This document shows positions 21,098 to 32,700 of a DNA stretch of 48,120 nucleotides, one piece after another. Origin of the DNA: Zygnema cylindricum. Taxonomy: Eukaryota > Streptophyta > Zygnematophyceae > Zygnematales > Zygnemataceae. A program made the translations under genes and the position numbers. The stretch spans positions 111,793 to 159,912 of the forward strand of contig JBBHKE010001838.1 in assembly GCA_037447655.1 (NCBI GenBank). The letters run 5' to 3'. The notes under the pieces were generated by a model. The model ran no database searches, had not been told where the DNA came from, and worked only from the letters and a program-made list of their open reading frames with translations. Positions within the stretch are counted from its first letter, which is position 1; each line of letters opens with the position of its first letter.

Positions 21098-21107
21098 GCC
21101 ACGTGGC
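21098..21107. promoter_or_regulatory. Perfect G-box/ABRE palindrome
   Basis: GCCACGTGGC is a full 10-bp palindrome and the classic core for bZIP and bHLH factors, including the ABA/osmotic-stress AREB/ABF group. It lies about 1.2 kb upstream of a gene of compatible-solute turnover. The motif is seen directly; its use by this gene is inference. Confidence 0.5.
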
Positions 21108-22104
21108 AATGCTGCGTTGGTCATGCGACGCGGACATGCCGAATCGTTTCCGACGCGCTGTGACTCTCTGTTGAATTCGGCCGGACAGCGAATTTCGTGC
21201 CTTTTCCGAAAACGGTAAGCGCTTTACCGTACGTAAATGTTGCGGTTTGACCGTACACAGCTGCAGAACCTGGTGGATTTCTGTCGTCTACGAAGCGTCG
21301 CTGACCTTTCCGCAGTCCGTATCTCAGGATTTTACAGAGTCAGAATCTACGTGGAATTTAGGCCGCTGCCGATCTCGATGGAGATCGGACAATCTCCGCC
21401 GTCCGTTTGAGACTTTTTGTTCAGCAGCAAAAACAGAAGTCGCCGTTCTTGTGAGGCTCCCACAGGGCCAATCCTCGTCCAATCCTATCGTCCGTACATC
21501 ATGTATCGGTCTGCGGATTGAAAAGGGCATTCATTTTGTCGCGACGTGTCGCCAACCCTTCATCTCTATCCACTTCCCAGGTGGGCCACTGCCAAAAGAC
21601 CACACCAAAAGCGTACGTCGCCAATTTCCACGTCGTACGAATCTATCCCAATCGCACACCGACACCCTCCACGCCCGCAAGTCGTGTTCACCAACCTCCC
21701 CACGCCACGTCACAATCGACGCTTTGGCATATTCTCGTCGTAAAATACATCGTCAAACCTACCTACCCTCCCATTGGCTCCCGACGCCTCGGAGATTCGC
21801 AAACTCCCCTGCGACACCGTACTTATTTTCCGGACCAGAATCTAGCTTTCCTATTGGCGCTTCGCCCCGATTCCCCGGACCGTTCCGTGGCTCCCGCCGT
21901 CCGTGCTTCCCCCGCCGTCCGATTCCCGATCGAAGCGTCGTCGGCCCCGTCAGCATCCCGCCGTCCGACTCATCCGCTCCTCCCGGGCGACACAACCGGG
22001 ATCCCTTTCTCGCCACCGCCACGTAACCGCCATATCGACCGAGGTTCTTCCATTCCTCATCGCTGTCCTCTCTCTACCGTTCCTACTATGACCGTTTCCT
22101 AACT

Positions 22105-22280
22105 TGATCTCGATCTTTTCGATCTCTGCCTCTCTCTCTCCTCTCTCATCGCCTCCCTCCTCTCTCTTCTGCCACCTCTCCTTCTCCTTCTCCACTTTCT
22201 CTCTCCTTTCTCCCTTACCTCGCTCCCTCTCTCTCCCTCTTTCCCAACTCTCTCCCTCCCCTCTCTCCCTCCCTCCTCCC
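22105..22280 (+). promoter_or_regulatory. CT-rich leader before the hydrolase start codon
   Basis: About 175 bases of almost pure pyrimidine (CTCT and CCTT runs) precede the ATG at 22283. Such Y-rich tracts are common in plant core promoters and 5' UTRs. It is most likely transcribed as 5' UTR, but the start site is not visible. Confidence 0.5.
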
Positions 22281-22282
22281 CC

Positions 22283-23973
22283 ATGTCGCCCCACGAGGCC
22301 GCCACCATGTCCTCCGTCCTCTCCCTCCCCAAGCTCTGTCCCTCCTCCCCCACCTCCGTCACCGACCTCTCCCAGCTGCTCGACGCGTGTCTCCCCGATT
22401 CCCTCCCTCGCCCCGCCCTCCACGTGGAGACTCTCGCGGAGGCCGCCGCCGTCCTCCGCCTCAACGACCTCGGCAGCTACACCGTACCTTCCCGCGGCCT
22501 CTATCCGTACCAGTGGAACTGGGACGCCGCCCTCACCGCCATGGGGTGGGCCGCTCTCGACCAATCCCGAGCCTTCGAGGAGCTCCGGGCCTTGCTCTCC
22601 GCCCAATGGGAAGACGGGATGGTTCCCCACGTGGTCTTCCACAAGGCGTGCCACACTTATTTCCCCGGGCCGGAGATTTGGGGAACTCCCGAGGCGCCAC
22701 GTGGCAGCACGGGGATCACGCAGCCGCCCGTGGCAGCCATAGCCGTACGGCACATTGTGGAGAATTCGGAGGGGGGGGGAGGGAGAGGGAGGGAGAGAGC
22801 TTTGGAGGAGGCGAGAGGACTTTTCGGGAGTCTCGTACGGTCGCACAGGTGGTTCTATGCGGCGAGAGATCCGTTTAACTGCGGCTCCGTGGCGACTCTC
22901 CATCCCTGGGAATCCGGAATGGACAACAGCGCGGCGTGGGACGAGGCGATGACACGTGTCCCGGTAGACGACATTCCTCCGTACACCCGGCGTGACTTGG
23001 GTCACGTAGACTCTTCGATGAGGCCTCAGCAGGCGGAGTACGACCGATATTTGACGCTTCTGTACCGATTCCGGGAGCTGAATTACGACCCGAGTCAACT
23101 TTACCACGTGTCGCCGTTCCGTGTAACGGACCTCTGTACGAATTCCGTACTGCAGAGAGCCAATCACGACCTCCGGTGGCTCGCGGAGGAGTTGGGGCTC
23201 CGGGATTCGATTCCGGAGATCGACGGTTGGTTGGAGAGGGGACACGTGGCGTTCGAGAAGTTGTGGGATGCGGAGGCGGGGATTTTTAGGTCGTGGGATC
23301 AGATTACGGACACGCCGTTGGATGCTGCCACGTCGGCGGGGTTTCTGCCGCTGTTCGCACGTGTGGCGACGGCGGAACAGGCGGAGAAGTTGGCGGAGAC
23401 TTTGGGGAAGTGGCTGGATATCGTCGATTTTGGGGTGCCCAGTTTGGATCCGACGGACCGGAGGTTCGAACCGCTCCGATACTGGAGGGGACCCGTGTGG
23501 TGAGTTTTTTTTTTTTTTTTTTAAGCTCTTTTTTTTTTTTTTTTAAGCTCTTTTTTTATTTTTTAATCTCTTTTTTTATTTTTTAAGCTTTTTTTTATTT
23601 TTTTATTTTTGGTTTCTATCGGATTTTTGAAGGCAATTGTACTCGGTTATTCCATCTGTTGGTTACCTGGTTTATTTTGTGAAGTACTTGTTAATTTATT
23701 TCCGTTTTTTTGTCGTTTTTTTGATTTTTTTTGTCGTTTTTTTCGGTTTTAAGGGTAATTGTGAACTACATGATTGTGGACGGTCTCCGACACTACGGCT
23801 ACGATGCGCTGGCGGAGAGAATCGAGGCCGACACGTGCGAGCTCGTGAACACACGTGGCATTCACGAATACTACGACCCAATCACAGGCGCCGGAGCCGG
23901 AGGAAGTAACTTTTCGTGGACGGCCGCGATGTGTTTAGCGTGGCTCGATAAGATCCCCTCGAATTCTGCATAA
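22283..23973 (+). CDS. Mannosylglycerate hydrolase, glycoside hydrolase family 63
   Basis: Exons 22283-23499 and 23754-23973 join with a GT-AG intron that splits a Trp codon, giving 478 aa. Family landmarks: YPYQWNWDAAL (residues 75-84), GITQPP (144-149), HPWESGMDNS (207-216), YWRGPVW (about 400-406) and IHEYYDPITG (442-451). Asp81 and Glu444 lie in the conserved acidic motifs and are candidate catalytic residues by analogy with GH63. The enzyme would hydrolyse the compatible solute 2-O-alpha-mannosylglycerate (possibly also glucosylglycerate) to sugar and glycerate. No signal peptide is evident, so it is probably cytosolic. The plant enzyme of this type was characterised in Selaginella. Exon 1 is strongly GC-rich and has nine CACGTG hexamers, unlike neighbouring genes. 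The ATG at 22307 is an alternative start. Confidence 0.88.
23500..23753 (+). other. Intron of the hydrolase gene with AAGCTC-T(n) repeats
   Basis: The 254-bp intron (GTGAGT...TTTTAAG) is mainly T. Its first 110 bases are four imperfect copies of TTAAGCTC followed by 7-16 T. The contrast with the GC-rich exon 1 is sharp. Poly-T lengths may contain sequencing errors. Confidence 0.85.
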
Positions 23974-24002
23974 TTTGCAGGGAGAAGGAAAAAACTGACC
24001 CA

Positions 24003-24431
24003 AATTTCGGGCAGATGGATTTTTTTTTTACTGCCCCTGGTTTCGGGCAGATCTGGCAAAATGATGGCTGTCATATATCCAGTTGAGTGTGTTTGGTACT
24101 TTCGGTCTGTCTGGAGAAAAATTCCGACGAAATCTGCTTAATTAATTTTCGGGCAGAAAGAAAAAGCTTGCTGCCCTGATTTGCGGGCAAAGGGGAAAAG
24201 TTTGCCTGGTCTTTGGTAGAGGCAAAATTTTGCAAATATTGCCTGATTTCGGGCAGAGACGAAATTATGTCTTTGGGCGGGAAAGAGACAGGGGTTAGGA
24301 GGGATTGGTGGGATTATTTGACGATTTGTACATACATTTACAGTTAGGTTTTAGGAACATAATTGGGTGAAGGGTAGTGGGTATTTTTTTTAGGGCACAT
24401 AAACGTCTCATTTTGAGGGCGCTGCCCGAAA
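24003..24431. repeat. Dispersed TTTCGGGCAGA repeats after the hydrolase gene
   Basis: TTTCGGGCAGA or a near copy occurs at 24005-24015, 24041-24051, 24147-24157 and 24247-24257, with a weaker copy (TTTGCGGGCAAA) near 24180 and an inverted one (GCTGCCCGAAAA) at 24421-24432. Each is set in similar text (TGCC, GCAAA). It looks like a decayed tandem array in or just after the 3' UTR. Confidence 0.6.
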
Positions 24432-25430
24432 ATAGAGTAAGTTTTGCTGTTTGTTTGTTTTTTTTTTTTTTTTTCTAGAGGTATTAGATTGGGATGGGTT
24501 TTTCCTTTTCCCAAATGGAGAGGAAAAACCGGTTATTGAAGACTTACCGAGCATTTTAGGATGATTTTCACACAATTATTGCCAGAGTCGGTTTTACCTT
24601 GTGGACTTCTTTAAAGGAAAATTTTCACTCTGGCCAAAAAAGTTTCGTACGTTTTAAACTGAGAACGTTTCGTATGAAAGTTATTTTGTTTCGTTTCAGC
24701 CCAGTAATTGCTTCTCCCAGCAATTAGGGTTTGAGGCGACAGGCAGTCTGTTTGTTGGTTGAAACATAATATTGGGGCAGGAATACGTCGCAGAAATATT
24801 GTTTTTAAAATATCTGTGTGGAACAAAGCTTGTGTTACCATCCCTCTAAGAGAAAAAAGTCTTTATCTTTTCTTCATATGGATTTTTCTTCTTGTTTTTT
24901 TCTTTTTTATCTGTTTGTTAGTGAACTGTTTCTTTGGAGCATACTGATCATTTTTTTTTAGTCTCCACGTAAGAACGTTTCTATGTCTTTGCAGAGAACA
25001 TTTTTTGAGGTCTGAGGTCTGACATTTTGATTAAAGGTCTGTCATGTTTGTGAAGTAAATGTTAATAGAGGTGTAGGTAAGAAACCCCGTCTGGGACAAA
25101 ATAGTGTTATTACGTTTGTGTTCTTTATTTTCCGTATCACTTAAGTTAATCGAGGTAAATATCAGTTCAGCAAATAAATTATGCTTATCACTCCCATGCA
25201 CGTCAATACTCTCAAACCTTGACAGCTTACCATAGGCATGCCTGCATTCCCATGTTTCCAACTAGGTACACCTGTATTTCCATTTTCCCAACATTTTGTT
25301 TTTTTCCTGAACACCATAGATAACCTTAAAAAACCCTGAAAACTTCAAAAATAATCATGAAAACCTGTTCAGGAGGTGTTCGGCTGAGTGTTTTAGGGGA
25401 AGTAAAGGTAAAACCTTGACGGCTTAAATG

Positions 25431-26165
25431 AAGTTTGGGAGAGAGAGCGAAACAGGAAAGGTTATGGGACGCCGAGAAGTGGAGGAGAGGAGAGGAGAGT
25501 AAGGGAAAGGGAGGGAATAGAAGGAGAAGAATGGGAGAAAGGGAGCTGGGAAGAGGAGGAGGGAGGCAGGGAGAGGAAGAGGGGGGCAGACAGGGCTCGA
25601 ATGGAGGGGGTAGAGGGATTGGAAAGGAAGATAGGAATATGGAATGATTAAGTGAGGGGCGAAACGGAGAGGATTGGGAGAAGAAGGGAGTAGGAAGAGT
25701 GACACAGTCACAGTCCGTTTAGAGGGGAAGGAAGGAGACGGGAGAGGAATGCAAGGAAGAAGGAAATAGGAAGTGGCTGGAATAAAAACAGGAAGTCGGC
25801 TTTAAGGAGGAAAGACGGAAAGTGGGAGCAGAAGGAAAGTATTATTGGAGTGTCTGAAACTCCTAAGATTGAAGATAGAAGGGAGAAGATGAACATATTT
25901 AAAAGAGAAGTAAGAGAATGAAAGCATTTGGAGATGGAATGGAGAACGGAGAACAGAGACGGGAGAAGGGGATAGAAGAGGGAAAGGCTAGGAAAAGGGG
26001 AAAGGAGGGCAGGTGCACAAAGGTATGCGGAGAAGGAAAGAAAAAGAACATCTATAAAAGCTCAAGGGAAGATGGAAAAGGGGAGAGGAAAGAGAAGAGG
26101 GAGAAATTCCGAAAAAAATCGGACACAAACAGAGATGTAATGGGGAGAGGGGAGAGTTGAGGGAG
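25431..26165 (+). repeat. Long polypurine region
   Basis: Over about 0.7 kb the plus strand is dominated by A and G (GGAGAGG, GGAAAGG, GAAGAGG) without a fixed repeat unit. Open frames in it are low-complexity artefacts. It lies between the convergent 3' ends of the hydrolase and TRM6 genes. Confidence 0.8.
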
Positions 26166-26762
26166 AAATCCCAAACAAAAACTTGGTAGCCATGAGCAAT
26201 TGGATAAATTGTACTAAGAGGGAAGGAAGAAAAAATGAAGGGTAAACAGTACAACCAAAATTTCACAGATATTCTCTTTTTTGATATCTTCCCTGCAAGA
26301 TGAAATTCCCAACACCAACTCAATCTGCTGCTAATCAGCCTCCAAAAACTAAAAATACTATTTCCGTCCCTTGTATTTTTTGATTTTTTTGCCTATTTTT
26401 TGTGGATAGAACGATGATGATGATGACCTGAATATAGCTAAACTAAAATCAACAGTATGTTTCCCAGAACACACTATTTGTCTTCATTCCTTTTCACCTT
26501 CTGTCCGTCTTTTCTTCTCGTAAGCTTCTTTTCCTCAATGCCATCCAAAAATTAACAAACCGCGAACCATTTCTAACGCGTACAAAAAGAGTGTGGTTCT
26601 GCATATAAATCACGCCTTTGATGAAGGTTGAAAAACACATCCACAATACGTTTCTTCATCGAGACCAAAAAAACTTGACAATTTGTTATACCGCCCTGAT
26701 TCTTGTTTCACTGGGGAAGGAAATAAAGATTTCTTGATAACTCGTATCATCTGCATATTCTT

Positions 26763-29700
26763 TCACTGTTGCCCTTCTGTTGAATGTAATTTCTTCTCGG
26801 GCATTTGGTTTACTGCAATGCCATGAAGGAGATAACCACCAGTGGCACTCATTTGCATTAAAGGATGACTCCGTTCCGGCAATACCTGAAACAGACGGAA
26901 CGGAAGAGGAAAATTACTTTTCTGGAACATGAAATTTGGTTCAATCACTGAGTATTTCATCATGATAAGCATGGACCAGATCTTGAAATCAACTCTAATT
27001 GACGGTTTTTAAGGAAAAATACAAATGTATTTGTTTGTTTAGAGACATAATGGGTTATTGAATATGGAAACCTGATCTCGAAACATTAAGCATAGAAGTG
27101 AGTGGAAATGAAACTGTAACTTGAACTAGACTTGGAATAGGATCTGTACTAATTACAGTGAATCGTATAGTCACTCAGGCAAAAACGATTATTTTCTTGA
27201 CTCTGATGCCCTTTTTAACTCACTTGATATTCACGAAGCCATGATTCTGACAGTTGTAATCCCACAGCCGCTTTCTCCTTTTGTAGTTTGTGCATACATT
27301 CCGCCAAAGGCTGTCCCCAGTCCCCTCTCATCCTTTAGTTCAGACATTTTTCTCCCATGCTCTACTCCTACAGTTTCGTCTATGAAAAAGCTCATTAACC
27401 ACTCATTTCTTGGCGTATACATTGTTCAAACCTCCCATGCCCTACTTCAATAGTCTAAGCCATAAAATCCTGTGTTCCGTCCTCCAAAGAAAGCTTCTAA
27501 GCAAGGTTTCTGAAGGCGGAAGATGATGAATTCTACCGCAGGTAATTGAAACAAGAAAGAGGGGGAAACTGGCCGATCGTGAGGCATAACGAAATGAATT
27601 AAACATGTTCAATTGCCTCCAAATGCCCGATTGAGAAGAACAAGTTTAAACGGCAAGAAGGTGCATAGTAGGGAGGTAGACGAAGATCGATGAAAATTGC
27701 AGAAAACACCGAAACAACAAATTTCTGTGTGTCCTCTAGGGAATGAAAAGTCTCCGATAAAGATGCTCAATTAATGGATCATAAGTTGTTGCAAATAAGT
27801 ATGATAAAGTGGCAAAGGCTAACAATGCCATACAACAGATATTCTCCCTGTCCATTAGGGGATGTGTACATCTCCAAGAGGGATGTACGTACTTGTAAAT
27901 AAGTGTGATAAATGGCAAATGAAGAAGATGGGGCTAATAATGGCAGGAGATGCTGGGCTGCTGCAGAAGGAGATATGTGAAGAGCTGCCACCACCAAACT
28001 GTGAACAGGAACAGTAAAAAAATTTAGTCAGTAAGTGAAGTCAGTGTTGCAGACAAACTAAGTATAGGTGTGTGAGGAAATATATAGACATGAATTCCAC
28101 AACGAGCAAAGAGCGAGCCTACCAAAAAATACGACAAAGTTACCTTGCCAGCGCTCATTCATGACCTTCTTATCCTCAACTAACATATGAACCTCTGTTG
28201 CATGTTCGAAATGTTGGCAATAGTCCAAAACATGGTGTGGCACTCTCCCATAACAAGTAGTACAAGTTCTTCTATATTGATTTTACTATGATGATCAAGG
28301 AGCCTAAACATCTTAAAGGCAAGAGTTTAAGACCTGCTTACAGCTGTAATACTCCAGGGAGCACCTATGTTGCAAACTTAACCATGCTATTTTCAATCTG
28401 CAAGACACCAATACATACTGGCTATACTTCATTTGCTCACAGAAAATTTCAGTACCAACTCATGTCCGACATGATACACAGTAAATACAAATTACCACAC
28501 CATTCTAAAATTACTCTGATGCTAGGAATCGAGTGGAGGAAGCACAATCGTCACCTGGTGAAACCTCTCTGAGCCCATCGTTGACGAAGTTCTAAACTAG
28601 ACGGCCTCCCTGGACGCTCCTTTTCTGTCCCATCCTCAGTATTTCCTCGCTTCTTTTTCCTTGCCTGCCCTTTATAACTTCCTTCATCTGAAAGAGCTTC
28701 ACCACCGGAGCAATTGGAGGCTTCTGTTTCCTTCACTTGACCTGTCTTTGACTCATCTCTTTCTCCCTCTCCCTCAGTTGCTCCACCCATCTCCACATCC
28801 ATAACCGCAGAGAAGGTCGAGGAACCGTCTGTTACTGCCTTACCCTCCTCAACATTTGGTGGTGGTTGTACCAAGTCTTCTGCTTTGCCTCCAGATGCTG
28901 TATCCGTCCCTACATTCAATGAAACAGTTTTTTTTATTGGAGCTACACTATTTAAACCTACAGAAGTGCTACTACTGAGGATTTTGCCTGTCTCCATTGC
29001 TGCTGCCCTATCAGCCACAAGTGTACTGATGGACGTTCGTGTAACCCTGACAATCATCATGGAAGAAAACACAGAAGGCATCATGAAGTAACCTGCAAAA
29101 TTGATGCATTGCATAATGGATTACATAAATTTCTGAGGGAAACAGACAAGGAATCAATGCAATCAAGACACAAGATGTGTACCATGGAAAAAAAAACAGA
29201 TCATGCAGCCAAAATTACGGAGAGGAGTTGGGGTAAAAGACTCTGGTGTTCGAGTAGCTCATGTTAACACCATATGAAAATTAACAATGAAAGACAATGT
29301 CTCTGTCCTGAACATGTTCCCAAAATAAAGCTACTTACCAATGTTATGTGCAAAAGTTTCCATATGACAAGGAGGAACGTGGGAAAGCGTGCCAAGCAGC
29401 TAATAACTGCATGTTTTTTAACAAATATGTTGGGTTTAAAACGGGAAGCGCATGTGGTTAGCTACGTACTTCAAGTATTCATGCCTCTGCCTTTCAATGT
29501 TAAGAATCAGCAGTGGCATTGCTTGCCAGATCCCATTTTTGCAACGGCCATTTCTTTACACAAACTGTTGCATGACTATTGAATTTTCAGTAAAAGCTCA
29601 GTGTGGATTCAATAAGATTCATGGCATTCATTCAAATAACCGAGTTGAGTTGAATTCCCCAAACTGCAGTTCAAAATCCAGTTCAGGACTCCCCACCCAC

Positions 29701-32700
29701 CAGGCTGGTTCCTTACACATAAAACATCACTTGTGTCACGTTGATCCAACTAGTCTTTTCAGTGCGGACAAGATATTAAACAGATAGAGAATGGCTGGCA
29801 CAGGGAAACAGAGCTCAATCGGTCAAAACCTGGTGGGTTTAGGTCCATGTTTTGTGTACCAGGTTTGAATTGGATCTAGTAGAATTTACGAGGTTACGAG
29901 GTTTTGATTTGCTTAAGCTTCGATTCAATCTGTTAAACACTGAATCTCACTACACTGAATCAGACAGAACCACAAGGATAGCACGTGCAACGAATGATGA
30001 TTATAGAAAATTATTTGTGCTTAAAGAGCTATTGCTCAGGAATCCCACAGGCCCTCCAGAAGGAAAGCAAAAGCACACTTGTTGACATTCATAGGTCTGG
30101 AACTTACGAAGCAGCTGTTGGACCATCCAAATTGAGAAGACGCAGAATGTCAATGGAAGGTGGGCGTTCTCCACAGTACGTGCTACATATAGTCCCATAT
30201 CCTACACAACCAAAAATTTGTCGAACCAGGTTAGACTGTAAAACAGTTCGGAAAGCAAAAGTAGAAAAAAAAAATACACACTATCTATTACGCCCTGTCA
30301 AACCTATGCACGACATCTATTTCATACCTTCATCTGCCTGGTGCACCAGTATCATCTCCCCCTGCAACTAGTATGAATTCTCTTTAAAAGTTTGCTGCAA
30401 AATTGCCGCACAATTTCAAGTGTGATGTTTTGAGGTAAAGGACAATCCAAAAAACAAATTGACAGCCTTTCTCAATACCAATGTATTACATACTGCGACA
30501 CATTTTATCAAATAGTTTAAAAGTAGCGTGTTTGAAAGTTGTTACGTTGGAAACTGTACACCGTCATCCATTCAAAAATAGCGTGGCCCAAAAAAACCGT
30601 AGCCTCAGTCATTTGATTAAAAAATAGTGTGGTCCAGACTAGTTATGGTGAGCACTGCATTCACTGCAGTCCATAACACACCTCCTAGGCGTTCAGCAAT
30701 TGCCGCTGTTGGAAGACCTCCGCAGGAATCAAGCACCAAAACGTCCGCATAAGCACCTACATTGGCCATGCTCAGCATAAGGGCCAAGGAATCTACACGC
30801 AAAAACCTGCAAATGCCTCTCAGGATACCAAAAAAACGTTATTGTTCAAAGACTACGAAGTGCAGCAAAGCGTGAACCGACGCTGATTGCAAGCAAGAAG
30901 AATGGGCATCCAGACTAAACTCCAACATGCGGTACATTGACACGAAGAGTCCATGGTAAAGAATGCCTCACATACTTCATAGACAACGACCTACAACTTG
31001 CTGTTTACATTCAGTTTGATCACCATGTGGTATCTATCTGCAATATAGGATGGGTAAGCTTTCCACTTCTTGGCAAAAGTTGAATGTCCTAGTGCACCCA
31101 AGAACAGCACGTAACCATGAACACCTGATGTGCTAAATTCTATTATGGATACTGTCTCAATAACTCCACATCCCCAACCCCAAACTATATGTGCTCTTTA
31201 CTCACCCTGTCTTCATAGGTGTTTTGGTAAAGTACGCTTCACAAACACTGCCCCTCCAACCCAATGTGATTATCAATTAGATTTCTCTCGCAAAGATGAG
31301 GAAAGAAACATGCTGCTTTACTGCCAGGCTACACAAACAATCACCCCAACCGGGGGCATGAAATTTCAAGCCGAGGTTCAAGCCTCTAAGCAACTTAATT
31401 AGCACAACAGATTTGCAAAAAGTATTAGACATTCTCCTGGAACCGAAGTACGGAATGAGCTGTCATGTACCTTCGTGCTGAAGGGCGACGAACAATCAAT
31501 TGTGGTGCATATTTTTTCTGCTTCTTTCGCATATACTTCTCCTGTTTAAAGGAAATACCCAACCCCAAATTGAGATAAACAACAGGTAACATGGAGAAAA
31601 TGGGCCCAACAGTCACAATTTAAGTGTTGGTCCCCTACTCATGATGCCATCAGTCACTCACACCTCAGCAATTAAGCATTCTTTTAAGCAGTACCTTGTA
31701 AATGTCTGAGTTGTAGCATTTAAATTGATGGCACATGGTTGTTAAATAGAAATGTATAACGGTTGTAAATTGCCCCAACACTGTAACCGAAATGAGAAAT
31801 TGAAGAGGATAAAACAATCTACGCCAGTTCATAATAATCAGACCAGACCTGTTGAACATCTAAGAAATGCTGCAGTCTGAGTGAACTTTCAAGCAACAAT
31901 TCCTATTAGTGGAGACATGAAAAATAAGTGAGCACTGTTCTCTGAGATCATGAAATTTGTTTCCCAAGTGTGATCAGTGCTGTTTTTGGTGCAACTATCC
32001 ATCTATGCCCAAAGAAAGTGCATTTATCGTGGCTCATACTAATGTAGAACAACAGTTATGAATATTACTGTCCTAAACTTTATTTACTTTATATTTATAT
32101 GAAGGAAACAAGGAAACAAGATTCGAAAACAATTGTAGAACTTTTTCATATCAATAAACACAATTCCCGGTTTACTAACTTAGAATTTACATCCTCACTA
32201 CAATATGTTTTAAATTTATGTCGCGAAAATTAAATATAAGTGTCCTCTTAGAAAAGGTTCACACTTTCCACATAATAGCCATTCTCCAATATTTTGCTGC
32301 CACATATGAGGATATGGTGGAATATCCTACAATGTTTCAAGTTTACGCACTAAAATAAAAACCATTTCATTACTGCATAAGCTGCATTGCTTCATTTTCC
32401 TGCCTTTTGCATTGGGTTTACATCTAATTACCTGCGAAAATTCCGTCTTGCTGGCAAAAGTTGTACTATTAGCCACAAGTGCTTTAATAATTTCGTCACC
32501 CTTAGCACCTTGTCTGCATCCAAACCAAAGTTTCCACCTTCAGCCTTATTGCAATTGTTTATGCTTAAAGACGTAACTATGCAAATGATTGAACGTAAAC
32601 TTCCGCTGTTATATCCACATGTGTAGGCTTTTTCAAGTACACCGTGTACCGCAATTAGCATTTTCTCCTCAATTAAGTCATCAATTCTCCGTGCACAAAT

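Larger units (their letters stand above)
20398..22282. other. Upstream region of the hydrolase gene
   Basis: Composition changes from AT-rich to strongly GC-rich at about 20980. It contains the GTAC cluster, the G-box and the CT-rich leader. Long open frames on both strands (for example 21247-22026 and, antisense, 21950-23245) have low-complexity, Ser/Pro/Arg-rich products typical of GC-rich DNA with few chance stops. None resembles a known protein. Confidence 0.5.
23974..26762. other. Intergenic DNA between convergent hydrolase and TRM6 genes
   Basis: No coding sequence recognised. It contains the TTTCGGGCAGA repeats (24003-24431), an 18-19 base poly-T near 24458, AT-rich DNA to 25400, the polypurine region (25431-26165) and then the presumed TRM6 3' UTR side. 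No terminator or polyadenylation signal could be assigned with confidence. Confidence 0.5.

Noticed and set aside
21247-22026. 259-codon open frame upstream of the hydrolase
   Set aside because: No recognisable domain, Ser/Pro/Arg-rich composition, overlaps the promoter and leader region, and other frames there are equally open.
21950-23245. 431-codon open frame on the minus strand over the hydrolase exon
   Set aside because: It is antisense to a well-supported GH63 coding sequence in very GC-rich DNA where stops are rare. Its product is Arg/Glu/Gly-rich low complexity.
25435-26160. Protein-coding frames in the purine-rich region
   Set aside because: Products are runs of Gly/Glu/Arg/Lys or their antisense Leu/Pro/Ser. 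They come from base composition.
28058-28243. Extra TRM6 exon between exons 9 and 10
   Set aside because: Joining exon 9 directly to exon 10 keeps frame and matches the family alignment. The open frame here has no counterpart in TRM6.
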